A stretch of DNA of 64,000 bases from Cristatella mucedo (taxonomy: Eukaryota > Bryozoa > Phylactolaemata > Cristatellidae), in NCBI GenBank assembly GCA_009760855.2, contig WPIO01000044.1:1590001-1654000 (forward strand), in the 5' to 3' direction. The stretch's first letter is position 1, and the number at the start of each line of letters is the position of its first letter. This document shows, piece after piece, positions 1 to 11,225 of this stretch. Under the pieces are notes generated by a model that ran no database searches, was not told the origin of the DNA, and saw nothing but the letters and a program-made list of their open reading frames with translations. The translations under genes and the position numbers were made by a program.

Positions 1-486
1 TACGTAAGCTTCTACCCTGAGCATATTACCTCTAACCATTGTATGCTTGTCGACATTGAGCATGCTACTGTCAAACATTCGATTTTGCTTCCTTTGCAGC
101 ATAACAGCATAGGTAAAGTGCCCAATTTCTCCAAGGCCACTATGCTGTGTATTACAATACTAATTATTATTAATATTATTGTGGGGGCAGATGCCTGTAT
201 TGTGTGAGTTGGAAAACACGTTCATTGTGTGTGCTTGTTCTACTGCATGAGTGTGTGTATTTATGTAGATCCGTTGTTTCTGTACACTATGTATTTGTAT
301 GGCGGATGTGCACAAATATTTGTAATGGCATGGTATAGAGATCCTGCCAAGTATGTGTTTTTTTTATATGTTTGTTAATGCTTGCAAACTGGATCATGTG
401 GATACTTTTGTTTTAATGCACAGCTATGCGAAAGTGTGTATGCTTGTGTATGTGTTCATAAACCAGTTTCAGCTTGTTTGCGCAAT

Positions 487-880
487 CGGGTCCTGTGTGG
501 ACAATAAATTAGCTGTTCCGTTCGACCTCTTGAAGACTGTTGGCGACAGAAGCTTTAGCTCTGCAGGTCCTAGACTCTGGAATTCGCTTCCACAATTCTT
601 ACGCAACGACAACTACTTCTCTGCTGCCGACTATGGCTCATCTTTTTCAGCGGTCCGGAGCTGCTACTTCCACGCTACTCACTACCTCAACTGCTATCCT
701 GACTCTACTATGCTTCCCACTTTCTCTTTGTTGTGTGTGACGAATTCTGTTGGCTACCGAATGCATACCGAAAGCCGCTTAGGCTGTAAGTGCGCTTTAC
801 AAAACTCTCCTGCGTAACCCCTACATGGTCTTTATGACTTTGTAGAGTTACAGACGGAGATACATTACATTTGCTAGTTA
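487..880 (+). mobile_element. LINE-B fragment, 3' part of ORF2 and 3' UTR
   Basis: The frame ending near 650 encodes the C-terminal tail typical of LINE ORF2 (FSSAGPRLWNSLPQFLRNDN). The downstream non-coding stretch recurs at 2283-2752 and 5860-6265, so these three are copies of one family, here called LINE-B. Only the 3' end is present, as expected from 5' truncation during target-primed reverse transcription. Confidence 0.75.
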
Positions 881-1444
881 GCGAGTTCAATTGCCTCTAG
901 AAAACAATATGTTTTGTTGAGCAAGGCCTGCCTGCATGGATTTTTGAAGCAATGTCTTTTGTCTAGTTAGTTGTGAGTCACAAATTTGTCATGTGCTATT
1001 CGAAGAAATAGCTGGGTCTTCTTGACCGATCTTCATTCGACCACAGAATTTCCAGTATTTTTTATGTGCTTTTGAATACCTGTACTTGTGCCACATTTGC
1101 TAACAATACAAACAGCTATGTTCAAAAATGTGGGCCTCTTCGTTTTTGGTGACATGGTGAATACTTAGGTTATTAGCTTCAGTTTCAAAATGCCAGTGTC
1201 ATTTTTAATAAGTCAGTGGATCTCGTAAAGTGAGTGGTGAGTTCCATGCTTTGGGAACAACAAGCGAATGGATTTTCAGAGGATTTGCGTTCGGTTAGGG
1301 TTAGTCCAACAACATGAGCCAGAGGAGTGGACTATACCTTTTGTCTAGATTTACCTGGAAGTTGCTCGAATGAGTATCCCAAAGCTAAAGAATGAACGGC
1401 CTAAAACTCAGTTTCAAAACCTTTAAGTCAGTGGAGTGCTTGAG
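881..1444. other. No gene seen
   Basis: No supported coding frame, RNA gene or recognisable repeat was seen. Composition is like the rest of the flank. Confidence 0.5.
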
Positions 1445-1600
1445 TGTTATAATAATATAAATAATAATAATATTACGTTTGATATAGCAGCAGTGAACTC
1501 AACCTCTTTCTAGGCACTTTACATTTGCTGCAAGGGAAGCACGATCGAGTAGTTAGTAGGAGCATGCTCAATAGACAACAAGAACAACATTGTTAGGGGT
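1445..1600 (-). mobile_element. LINE-A 3' end fragment, degenerate
   Basis: An (ATA)n tail followed by the LINE-A terminal hairpin region (CTCTTTCTAGGCACTTTACA) and the conserved AGCATGC-rich 3' UTR, all in minus orientation. Heavily diverged. Confidence 0.6.
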
Positions 1601-2282
1601 GACATGCACAGAAGAATCATATCTGGGTTAGTCTCACTGCCAGATCTGCGGCAAATGTCGGCTGTGACAAGAGTCTGAGCCCCATCGGCTTCTCATCGCA
1701 GACGAATTCGGACCCAGTGTCTGCTGCAAAATGTTTTCTAAAAATGTTTCACTGTCTATGCTTGCGTTTTCGGTATTACAGGTAAATTGCCTTGTGTGCC
1801 TAGCTAATAGGCCTGCCAATCTACACTACTGAGTGATATCGTACACCACTCTCTCGAGATATCTTGCTGCTGAATGAATCTAGCTTTGTCTAGTCTTTGA
1901 TTGTCGGTAATCAATATCTGATCATTAGTGCCACATCACAACTGTGCTTTCGGTTCTCAGACGTTTGCCTCAGTGGGCGATAGCCACAGTTTCTGGATAT
2001 AGCATAACTCTTTTCAGAAAGTTTTCTGTCTGGGCAATGAATCCCAATAATTATATATTGAATACATTTGAGTTTGTTTTCAAAAGTACGATGTTGTACG
2101 AGTTTTTTCATTATAAATATCCTCACAGAACCACGTTTGGCCAGAGATGGCCCATAACAAACATGTTACATATATATATAATGGCGTCACACGTCATTAT
2201 TCCAAGTTGATCGAAAGCCCGTGCAAAATTATAGTATAAAACACTGATCGTAAGATTTTAAGTGCACGATTAAATTCCTTGA
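1601..2282. other. No gene seen
   Basis: Short frames occur on both strands but show no motif, repeat identity or compositional signal. Confidence 0.45.
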
Positions 2283-2752
2283 ATGCACCCTATCGCCGAG
2301 GACAGCTGCTTGGGCACAGTTCGGTACCATGCCCAACCAAACTTGTTTCAGCATCCTGATGCCACCAGGTCCTGTATGGCCATTACATTGGCTGTTCCAG
2401 TCCTCCACTTAAAGACAGTTGGCGACATACGCTTTAGCTCAGCAGGTCCTAGACTGTGGAACTTGCTTCCACAATTCTTACGCAACGACAACTAGTCTCC
2501 TGCTGCCGACTATGGCTCATTCTTGTTTAAGTAGTTCGGAGCTGCTACCTCCATGTTGCTCACTACCTCAACTGCTCTCTTTACAGTCCTATGCTTCCCA
2601 CTTTCTCTTTGTAGCGTGGGATGAAGTATGTTGGTTACGGAATAGGTACCAAATTTCACTTAGGCTGTGAGTGGGCCACACAAAACTCTCCTGCCTAACA
2701 CTTACGTATTCTTTGTGGCTTCGTGGAGTTACAGAGACACATTACATAATAA
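2283..2752 (+). mobile_element. LINE-B fragment, 3' part
   Basis: Second LINE-B copy. It encodes the same ORF2 tail (FSSAGPRLWNLLPQFLRNDN), shares the 3' UTR with 487-880, and ends in an ATA-rich tail that abuts a LINE-A copy of opposite orientation. Confidence 0.75.
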
Positions 2753-3190
2753 TAATAATAATAATAATAGTACTAATAGTGCACAAGATAAAGCGCCCTC
2801 AGAGAACTCAATCTCTTTCTAGGCGCTTTACATTTGCTGCAAAGGGAAGCGTGATTGAATGGTGAGTAATATCATACTTGATAAACATGAATAGCGTGGT
2901 TAGGGGTGACATGCACAGGGTCAGCATGCAAATGTAGTTAGTGGCAGCATGCACAGTGTCAGCACGCATAAGCACATGAATGACGAATCATAGAGACCCT
3001 CTAAATGCTACCCTAAATAGATGTTTTTCAAGATTTTTTAATGTGGTCAAGTCAGGGGATGTTCTGACGCAAGTCGGGAGGGAGTTACAGGCTTTGGGAG
3101 CGTACGAACTAAATGCATGGTATCTAAAGGATTTGAGGTTTGTACGAGGTATTGGTAAACTACATTACAAACTGGTCAACCTCGAGCAGA
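2753..3190 (-). mobile_element. LINE-A fragment, 3' end
   Basis: Minus-orientation LINE-A: (ATA)n, the AAGCGCC..GGGCGCTT terminal hairpin, the 3' UTR, and the antisense of the ORF2 C-terminus. Its 3' end lies directly against the LINE-B tail, so one element probably inserted into or beside the other's tail. Confidence 0.75.
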
Positions 3191-3251
3191 CATGAAAAAT
3201 TTGTTCTCAAATAATCATTTAATATTATTATGTGTTTTTGCAACACGAAGT

Positions 3252-3400
3252 TTGAGCTGGGTTGGTCCTGCGGTCAAGGTGCTTGCTCCGACTAAAGAAT
3301 GGCTGAGGTCGTGGGCTCGAGTCCTGAGGCATGTGTGAAGCACCTGAATAGAGATTTCGTTCTCTTAGCGCGCTATACAAATGAAATGAATTATTAAAAA
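3252..3400 (+). mobile_element. tRNA-derived SINE, family 1
   Basis: An A-box-like segment (TGGTCCTGCGGTCAAGGTG) and a B-box-like segment (GGTCGTGGGCTCGAGTCC) are spaced as in a tRNA-derived SINE. The 3' tail resembles the LINE-A terminal hairpin (AAGCACCTGAATAGAGA, then GTTCTCTTAGCGCGC). The best copy is at 48477-48615. Confidence 0.7.
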
Positions 3401-3469
3401 ATTGGGATATGCTCTTTTGGTGAACTGGAAACCTGTGTGTTGACCAAGACTACCGACGGGCCTTAACCT

Positions 3470-3760
3470 AATTCATAGCTCACTTTTAGATCCGTTCACT
3501 ATTTGGCTTCAGCCAACCTATCAGATCTACTTTCTAATCAGGCTAAACATCGTACTACCTCCGGTAGGGTACCTAACCATTTACCTATACCTGGTACAAG
3601 CGTCAAATCCTTTGAAGACCGTACATTTAATTATCATGCTCTCAAAGCCTGGAAATCATTTTCGACTGGCGTCTCGACATACCCTGACTTAACCACTTTT
3701 AAAAATAAACTAAAAACGTATTTGTTTATCACAGTACTTAGTGAAACCTTGTGATTTCGT
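3470..3760 (+). mobile_element. LINE fragment, ORF2 C-terminus (family C)
   Basis: The frame at 3503-3754 aligns with the LINE-A ORF2 tail (LSDLLSNQAKHRTT, then PDLTTFKNKLKTYLF) but is clearly diverged, so it is a separate LINE lineage or an old copy. No intact 3' terminus was recognised downstream. Confidence 0.65.
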
Positions 3761-4225
3761 CCATAACCAGCACAATCGAAGAAATATGAGGTTTTACGAA
3801 TCTATAACTTGTATAACGACTGACATCACGACATAACAATGACATTAACAAATCAGAAGCACCCATTCCTCACAGCGTTTGCTTGCTCCCTGTAGACTTG
3901 TTCATGTTATTATTACTAAAATGCGTACGTCCTTACTTTCTTTTTAGCTTCAATTAATTCTCTATCAAGAGGCTTATTTCTCTCAGAGCCCTCCACATTA
4001 GCTTTGCCAGTAAGAAAGTTATTATTATATTGAATTGTAGCTCCATCTGTAGCTCAAGAAAACCTTGAGTCAGTGGTTTTTCGTCAACACAGTTTTCTAT
4101 AAACCACTGGTAGCGAAAGAAGCGTTAGCTAGGCTTGCGGTAGCTTGCAGACTTCAACTCATGCAAAAAACAGTAAGTGAGACGCTGAGACATGAGGTAT
4201 GAAGTATTGAGTAGCATGGAAGTAC

Positions 4226-5800
4226 ATGCTCCATCGAGGTTACACACGAAAGCTTAAAAAAGCTAGGGCTTTTTTCATCCGAAAGCTGAATTCCTACCAG
4301 TCGGACCCTAAACAGATTTCTAGGACAGTAAGCCGTTTACTGGCCAATGTTACGAGGTCTGACTTCCCAGATATTAAGGGTTCAGCAGAATGGTTTTCAG
4401 CCTTCTTTACTAAAGAAATCATGCACATTCGTGCCTCCTTAGAGCCCCTTCCAACTAAAGCGATCACGGTTCCGCAACCTGTGACCTTCCTTAAAAGTTT
4501 CTCCGAGGTTTCTGCATGGGATGTGGCTACCTCAATAACGTCTAGCAAAAAGAGCTTGTCTCCTGAAGACCCTATGCCATTATATCTGTGGTCTTCACTG
4601 GCAGACCAACTTGCCCCTGGCATAACCAAGATTTTAAATGCATCTTGGAGAAAAGGGGTCGTCCTCAAGTCCTTCAGATCGGCAATCATTAGACTCCTAC
4701 TTAAAAAGACTGAATTAGATACAGATATCCTTGTCAAGATCGCCCAGTTTCTCTTCTTTCTTTCTTGTCAAAGATTCTTGAAAAAGTGGTTGCTAAGCAG
4801 CTAGTTGAACATATTGAAATGAATGAAATGTCATGAACATTTCAATCAGGATTCAAGAGGCAGCACTCCACTGAAACTGCTCTCCTCCGTGTTCGCAATA
4901 TAATTCTACATAGCTATGATGACGGGAATGTCACTGCCATAGCTCTGCAAGATCTGTCAGCTGCCTTCGACTCCATTGACCACGATGTTTTGCTTTAACG
5001 ACTGAGAACAAGAATAGGTCTGGCAGGCGAAGCACTGGCGTGGTTTAAATAATATTGGTCTGATCGTGTTCAATCCGTGTCGTGTACAGGTCAGGTCTCA
5101 CACATGCGTCCGGTCACCTGTGGAGTCCCTCAAGGGTCTGTACTCGGTACCCTGCTATTCTCCATGTATACTCAACCTTTGGGAATAGTGATTAATGCCT
5201 TTGGAATAGGATATCACTTTTATGCTGACGACACTCAGCCGTACTTGTCATGCAAACCGTCGGAATATGCTGCAGCAACTGAGAAACTGAATACTTGCCT
5301 TGCTGACATTCGATCCTGTATGTAGCAAAACTTCTTGAAACTAAATGACGATAAAACCAATATGCTGCTCATAGGACACCATAAGCGTGCGGATGGATTA
5401 AAAGGCTTTGCTCTTCTAATAGGTGATGCTGCTGTGCGACAATCACAACGTGCTCGAAATTTAGGTGTCGTTTTCGACAGTTGCCTCAGTTTAACAAGCT
5501 TCATTCAGAAGACTGCTTCTACAGTTGGCCATCACGTTCGATCTCTATCCAAAATTGTAAGCTGTCTTCCCAGTGGTTTGCAAAATTTTAACCAGCTCGT
5601 TAATTCTGTCTCGGCATGATTACTGTTATTCCCTTTTCGCTGGGCTGCCAAAGAAAGCAACTAGGCCACTGCAGCTGACTAGGAAAATGGCTGCAAGGCT
5701 AGTCTTGAAGTCCCAGAGGTTTGAGCACGTGTCTCCTTTGATAAAAGAGCTAGGATGGATGCCGGTTGAGCAACGGATACTAGGAAAATGACCTAAGCTG
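4226..5800 (+). pseudogene. LINE ORF2 reverse transcriptase, broken
   Basis: This is the reverse-transcriptase part of a Jockey/CR1/L2-like LINE. The first frame (4226-4804) is the region before the palm. Palm motifs follow across frameshifts and stops: LSAAFDSIDHDVLL near 4957, GVPQGSVLG near 5120, and the catalytic FYADD at about 5218-5232. The thumb and C-terminal region run 5335-5791. At least four breaks make it inactive. The endonuclease domain is missing, so the copy is 5' truncated. It is related to but distinct from LINE-A at 29055-30566. Confidence 0.85.
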
Positions 5801-5859
5801 ACCCACAAGGCCGGTCACTGCTTGGCTCGTTCGTGCATAGCTGAACTGCTGCACCCGTT

Positions 5860-6265
5860 TCAGCCTCCTTGTGCCCTCATGTCCTGTGTGGACAATTAAT
5901 TAGCTGTTCCATTCCTCTGCTTAAAGACAGTTGGCGACAGAACCTTTCGATCTGCAGGTAGAACTAGCTTCCACAATTCTTAAGCAACGACAACTACTGT
6001 CCTGCTGCCTACTATGGCTCATCTTTTTCAACGGTCCTGAGCTGCTACTTCCATGCTACTCACGACCTCAACTGCTCTCCTGACTCTCCTTTGCTTCCCA
6101 CTTTTTCTTTGCTATGTGAGAGGAAGTCTCTTGGCTACCGATTGTGTACCGAAAGCCGTTTAGGATGTGAGTGGGCTAATCAAACCCCTTCTGCGTAACA
6201 CCCATATGGTCTTTGTGACTTTCTGGAGTTGAGTTACAGATGAAGATACATTACGTTACATTAGG
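5860..6265 (+). mobile_element. LINE-B fragment, 3' part
   Basis: Third LINE-B copy, recognised by the same 3' UTR as 487-880 and by a degraded ORF2 tail. It ends near GATACATTACGTTACATTA. Confidence 0.65.
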
Positions 6266-6999
6266 ACGGCCGTAAATGGTGTGAAATATTCGTCAGTATG
6301 AGAGTAGATGACGTTGGGAAAGACTTAAGTATGGATTCATGCTTTCCTGATAGCACTTAGGCGACAGTGTGCAGAACACCGAAGCCCCCCCCCCCAGTAG
6401 GTTAGCAGAGGACAACGTCGGCCTATGTCGAAGCCTCAGTCACCAGTCCCCAGCTGGACACCGGCCTGTTCCTAGGCCACACCCACCAGCAGTTTGACCA
6501 TGGAATTGCTGTGGACAATACTGGCTGGAAGTCAAGTCGCATGCCGCAGCCCCCTGGTCTGAGGATCGCATCGCCTGCAATGTGACCCCTCGTGATCTTG
6601 AAATCATGCACACGCATCACACGCACACTACATTATTCACGTGAGTTTTACAGTCTAGAGCAGCCCGAGCAAAAGCATCTTCTTTAACTGTCTTTATTAC
6701 CATCCTTCCGCAAAATGGCAATAGAGGTAAACAATTTCCAAGTAACGTGATCCAACATTAAATGTGAGAAAGAATATCATTCCTACAAACTGAAATTTAT
6801 AGTGCCAATGATTCTGGCTCCACATACTCCTGCTGGCCCCAGTGTAAGGATAAGAGTTGTAGGCTGATTAGTCGCGACCAGAGAACAAAGTAGGGTAATG
6901 CAGTAATGCAGCTGGGAGAATCCTCGGTGTGCACTAGCAGTGGAACTGCCAGTGTATCGTGTGAAAGCTATAACACCACAGATTTAGAACTCGTATAGC
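6266..6999. other. No gene seen
   Basis: Contains a short poly-C tract near 6385-6395. No supported coding frame or repeat was identified. Confidence 0.45.
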
Positions 7000-7145
7000 T
7001 AATAATAATAATATTAGTAATAAAATTGTATATTTCCTTAAGCGAAACTACTTTTCTAGACAATTTACATATGCGGTAAAGGAAGCATCATCATGTGGTT
7101 AGTTGCAACATGTGCAATGTCCACAAGCGGAATATGATTAGAGGT
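7000..7145 (-). mobile_element. LINE-A 3' end, degenerate
   Basis: (ATA)n-like start, a weak terminal hairpin (TTTTCTAGACAATTTACATATGC) and GGAAGC/GTGGTTAGT segments match the LINE-A 3' UTR in minus orientation with heavy divergence. Confidence 0.5.
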
Positions 7146-7312
<167 letters not shown>

Positions 7313-7389
7313 CTCATATGTAAAGCACTTAAAGAGAACCTAATCTCACATTGTCAACATGTAAATATGCTTAGCAGAAGAGGATGAGC

Positions 7390-7570
7390 TGTTTTAAAAG
7401 CCTGTTTCATATAGAAGCAGAGGAGCCTTTGCTGCTATCACTACCGATTGCAGTGGTTAATAAAGGATCACCCACTTCAGGACTCAAACCCACGACCGTG
7501 GTCATTACGAGCTAGCACCTTGCCTATGGGCTACGACCCAAGGGCCTGCTTCCATATAAATAAGCAGGTG
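7390..7570 (-). mobile_element. tRNA-derived SINE, family 2
   Basis: The reverse complement has a tRNA-like head with a B-box-like GTGGGTTTGAGTCC. It is followed by the body shared with copies near 32505, 45985, 59795 and 60894 (TTATTAACCACTGCAATCGG, then GATAGCAGCAAAGGCTC). Confidence 0.65.
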
Positions 7571-7759
7571 ATGGGCCCTCAAACCGTGTGAGTGTTTCGC
7601 TGTGGATCGCTTTTTATATGCCTGTGAGTCGTCATAATGTTAGGCCATTCTTGCTACTTGAAGGAAGTACCATAGCCACAGTAAGGCTTCTCTAGAGGCC
7701 TATAATGCCATTGGCTTCAGGATGGCTTCAGGCTTGAGTCTCCTCCTTATCTCAGCTCT

Positions 7760-7765
7760 CAGGTT
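7760..7765. repeat. Target-site duplication CAGGTT, left
   Basis: The six bases directly before the left terminal inverted repeat are identical to the six directly after the right one (32255-32260). Six base pairs is the duplication length of Polinton integrases. Confidence 0.95.
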
Positions 7766-7805
7766 AGTAGTAATGTTTTGAACGTTATAGAGCCTAGGGC
7801 TCAGC
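7766..7805 (+). repeat. Left terminal inverted repeat, 40 bp
   Basis: It is the exact reverse complement of 32215-32254 over all 40 bases, and the match stops abruptly at the next base on both sides. It starts with AG, as Polinton termini do. Confidence 0.97.
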
Positions 7806-8032
7806 CTCGACCCTCAATCTCACACAGCTCGATCGAGTGTCTTCGCCTAAGACCCAAGTCTCCACAACTTTCAAAACATGACTACTCGCTCAATATTAGA
7901 CTCGCTATCGCTCGGCATAGCGTTTTTGCCTACTTCTTTGTTTATCCCACCGCACTCTAATACAACAAAATTTGATTTAAATGTATTATTTTATATTTAT
8001 AGTAAATGCCTTGATCTTACATTTCTAGAACG

Positions 8033-8668
8033 TTGCTCAGAAGAAATGGAGAAAAAGCTAGCGAATGGAAGAATAGAGTTAAATGCATAATAAATAAATA
8101 TTCTACACACAAAATTGATGTTCCTGTAACTGTAAAAGAACTTAGTATATTTGTTGCAAAGTATACCCTATTAGAAGACAATACATGTTTGTTTGATAAA
8201 ATTTATAGAGTTTACAGTTATGATTATCTATTGCGCAGAGTTGTTTATAAAGCCGTAGATATTAGAGCGAAACTAGTAGAAAAACATCTTAGAAAGTGTA
8301 AAGAGAAAATAATCTCTAAAATTAGAAAAATGAGTTTGCCTGAACAATATAAAGAAATCTTATTAATTAATTCCAAATTAGAAAGTGGAGATTATATTAG
8401 CTGCAGTCATAATGAGCATTGCATCACTTATTCTATTGATGGTATATTCCAGAAAGAGTTTAAAAGAAATAATTGCTTTTGCAATAAAGATGAGGAGTCC
8501 TGGAAGACTGAATATGATTATAAGAAAGAACTTAAAGAACTTGGTGTTCCTAAAATTAGAGTTAGTGATTATGATGAAGAAGAAGAATGTAGCAGTGGAA
8601 GTTGCGATTGCATGTTTCCAAGGTGCAGCCACACACTATCATATATTTCAAGAAGACCTTGGAAATGA
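8033..8668 (+). CDS. Unknown lysine-rich protein at the left end of the Polinton
   Basis: A 211-codon frame, first gene inside the left end. I do not recognise it. The N-terminal two thirds are mixed charged helices rich in Lys, Leu and Ile. The C-terminal third is cysteine-rich (CSHNEHC, NNCFCNKDEE, CSSGSCDCMF) and acidic (DYDEEEE), which could bind metal. No ATG lies at the frame's upstream end, and the frame at 7878-8090 carries what may be its N-terminus, so a frameshift near 8060 is likely. A second break near 8610 is possible, because another frame stays open to 8693. It is transcribed convergently with the integrase. Confidence 0.5.
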   Translation: MLRRNGEKASEWKNRVKCIINKYSTHKIDVPVTVKELSIFVAKYTLLEDNTCLFDKIYRVYSYDYLLRRVVYKAVDIRAKLVEKHLRKCKEKIISKIRKMSLPEQYKEILLINSKLESGDYISCSHNEHCITYSIDGIFQKEFKRNNCFCNKDEESWKTEYDYKKELKELGVPKIRVSDYDEEEECSSGSCDCMFPRCSHTLSYISRRPWK

Positions 8669-8703
8669 AATTCCAAGAATTGAAAAAATTTAAATAATTA
8701 TAG

Positions 8704-9105
8704 GAAAACGGCAGATCTAAGAAAAAATTTGCTCTTCAAAGATATGATGAAGTAGTTGCATATAGTGTTAAAGTTAGATCATGTCTAACAAATTTAACAA
8801 GAGTGAGATATATAGTTGAAATTGTAAATATACTAGTAGCTTTAGGAGTTACAGTTTCTACAACACATGTTCATGCTCATCCTGAAATAACTAATGCAGT
8901 CTCAGCTTTCTCAGCACTAACAGCAATGCTAATGGCAGTTGATGGTGTTTTAGTTGAAATAGATAAAAGAAAAAGATTTACTCTTGATTCTAACACAAAG
9001 TTTATTTCAAAAATAACGGATGCTTTATCTGATGAAGTAGTTACAAAAGAAGATTTTGATAATCTTATAGAAAGCCGTTCACAAATAGAAATTCGCCCTG
9101 TTTAA
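8704..9105 (+). CDS. Unknown protein with two predicted membrane helices
   Basis: The frame is open from 8704 to 9105; the first ATG-like start is unclear and GTG at 8803 is unlikely to be the true one. A basic helical N-terminus (about 8710-8800) is followed by two hydrophobic segments separated by a short polar loop with several His: VEIVNILVALGVTVS and VSAFSALTAMLMAVDGVLV. A charged helical tail (EIDKRKRF to the end) follows. This helix-2TM-helix layout resembles SLATT/DUF4231-type proteins, but that is only an architectural likeness. Its end overlaps the convergent integrase end by a few bases. Confidence 0.5.
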   Translation, partial: ENGRSKKKFALQRYDEVVAYSVKVRSCLTNLTRVRYIVEIVNILVALGVTVSTTHVHAHPEITNAVSAFSALTAMLMAVDGVLVEIDKRKRFTLDSNTKFISKITDALSDEVVTKEDFDNLIESRSQIEIRPV

Positions 9106-10022
9106 TTACTTGCAATTCTTCTCTAACAAAACTTCTCTTAATATCATTTTTCCAAAAACGCGCCGGTTGTTTTTTCATACTATTATTCTAACAATAGTAT
9201 GTTTAGTCAAGCTCCATATCGGATCTGTAGCTCTTCTTCTTTTTTCATCTTCTCCTTCACCAGGCTCTAGTAAATATTTAACAGTTGTTCCAAGTTCTAA
9301 TAATTTTTCTTGTTCAACTTTTCTATGATATTTTGGTATATTTAATTTTACCGGTTCTTTTTATCGCCTTTACAGGTTCTTCACCAACAGATCTTGTAAC
9401 GCTATTATTTAGATAATCAATAATCTTTGGTAAATTATAGATCCATTCTTTATTTCTAGTGAAATCTCCATTATTATTGTTTTCTAATTCTTTTTCATAT
9501 TGTGCAATAAATGCTCTTTCTGCTACAGTTATATCTATTCTTTCAACAAGTGCAACACTCTTTTTACTACTAGCTTCTATAACTTGTGTTCCGTGTCGTT
9601 TCATTACTTTTATGAATTCTCCTTTAAACTCAGTTCCAGGGTCTACTGTTATCTTCTTTGGCCACTTCAATAAACTTTTTGTGTAAATATCTGTTATAGC
9701 TTGTGTTACTTCCTTAGAAGACTTTTTTTAAGTGTTCTTGAGTCTTTATATCTGCTAGCAACATCAATAACACTCAAAGCATATTTGTATCCAGAATCAT
9801 TTGGCATATACAAAATGTCTGCTTGATGACTTTCATTAGGTTTAGCTGTATCAAAGAAACCTTTTGGAATTACTTTCGGCCTTGGCTTGAATATCTGACT
9901 TATATCAGACTCTGGATTAAATTTCCCTTCCTTTTTTCTTTTATCTAGAGTTAAAAATGGTATTCTATAGAAATAGAAATATTTTGTGAAAGCTGTACGA
10001 CAACATTTAGCGAAATTGAATA
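9095..10022 (-). pseudogene. INT: Polinton integrase (RVE/DDE family), frameshifted
   Basis: Retrovirus-like integrase that would insert the element and make the 6-bp duplication. Read right to left, the core carries HQADILYMP (first catalytic Asp near 9817), YALSVIDVASRYKDS, ITVDPGTEF (second Asp at 9641-9643) and VALVERID (Glu at 9542-9544, 33 residues further on). The C-terminal chromo/SH3-like region (KRRATDPIWSL near 9230) and a final FVREELQV segment follow. Frame breaks lie at the T-run near 9722-9730, near 9330 and near 9180. No ATG or zinc-binding N-terminus was found. All three catalytic acids remain, and the breaks are few enough that sequencing error at homopolymers should be excluded. 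Confidence 0.9.
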
Positions 10023-10341
10023 CCTAGAGTCAGGTCATTCAGTTTGCAAAAAGGTTAAACGAAGGCCAAAGTTAAAGTATGAAATGCTTTGCGATATCTG
10101 TGATTAAGATAGTACAGAAACAGAATTCGATTGTGGTATTTTAAGAAACAACAAAATAATCAATTGTGCAGATTTTTAATATGCAAGGAATAAATATTCT
10201 AAACAAAGACCTACAAAGATATACTGCTTAGCAAAGAAACACTTTAAAAAAAGATGTTCCGAGCTATTCTGCATTCATCATTGTTTAGAACATGAATCAA
10301 TAATGCATGTTGCAAAACTGTTCCATTACAAGAATTAATTG
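9955..10341 (+). pseudogene. Cysteine-rich reading frame with two stop codons
   Basis: One frame runs from 9955 to the TAA ending at 10341 with only two internal TAA codons. It encodes paired cysteines and histidines spaced like zinc ligands (FCESC, GHSVC, MLCDICD, FCIHHCLEH). This suggests a small decayed zinc-binding gene between the integrase and the first fibre gene. It overlaps the antisense integrase 5' end over roughly 65 bases. No family recognised; the frame could be partly fortuitous. Confidence 0.4.
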
Positions 10342-10364
10342 TCTTACTTGTTCATTTGTACTTC

Positions 10365-11225
10365 TCAGGTACTTATGTAAGAAATTAAAAGATTAACCTT
10401 CATATTTTTTAGGTTATCAGTATAATAATAATCAGTAGGCAATCTATTAAAATAAGCGTAATACTTAAAATCTGTTCCACTAGAAGAAGTATTTATAGCT
10501 CTTTTATCTCCAGATACTATTGTTGTATCGCTGCTAGGTTTTAATTGTAAACAATTAGAAGATCCAACTACCACAGCACTAAGTATTATAATAGGTGGGC
10601 TATTCTTATTTAGCCAAGTGTATGCAGTAGAAATATTAATAATAGAATTAATTGCTCAAGGATTAAATGTAAGTACAACGACTTCTGTTATTTTTTTAAC
10701 AGTTCTGTTAACATATGACTTTGTCGCAGCATCTGAAGAATTAATAGGTTCAGCAACATTAATTATAGAGTTATTATTCATATTAAAATTTGTTGTAGCA
10801 GGAGAATTCTTCAGTAATACATCTCACTTCAATCCTCCATAAGTTACACAAAAATCGTCAGGAAGAATTGTTGGTGTAGTAACAGTAGAATTCCAGTATG
10901 TAGAAGTAATAGCAAAACTATTCATACTTAAATCTCCAGTCATTGTATCTCCAGATTTCTTGACATAATTAAATACTTGATTTACATTAACAGCATTTGT
11001 TGGATTAACTCCTGGAGCAAGATTTGTAATTGGTCTATTCTGTAAATTTAAAGAAATGCCACTATTTACAATAAAGTTTGCATCTGCATATGCTTTTGTT
11101 ACATCATCACCATCATTTACAGGATCTCTCATATTAATAATTTTGATTCCATTTGCATCAAGATCTGATAGAATATAACCATTTATTCTACTCTCGTGGT
11201 CATTGTAATGATTTCGTCGACTCAT
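10365..11225 (-). pseudogene. Phage tail-fibre-like repeat protein 1, frameshifted
   Basis: The first frame (11225-10824, ATG at 11225) opens with a segment paralogous to the gene at 21684: INGYILSDLDANG, then DPVNDGDDVTKAYAD. It then has the classic tail-fibre motif SGDTMTGDLSMN. After a frame break near 10840, another repeat follows (MNNNSIINVAEP, DAATKSYVN) and the frame continues, with one stop near 10655, to 10365. Such repeats form trimeric beta-structured fibres in bacteriophages. Here it is probably a vertex spike or receptor-binding fibre, by inference only. Its start overlaps the preceding gene by 26 bases. Confidence 0.7.

Noticed and set aside
3252-3400. Functional tRNA gene
   Set aside because: A- and B-box-like segments are present, but the acceptor and anticodon arms do not pair and the 3' end is a SINE tail.
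10618-10842. Plus-strand hydrophobic frame of 74 codons in the left part of the Polinton
   Set aside because: It is the antisense of the tail-fibre repeat region on the minus strand, which carries recognisable motifs.
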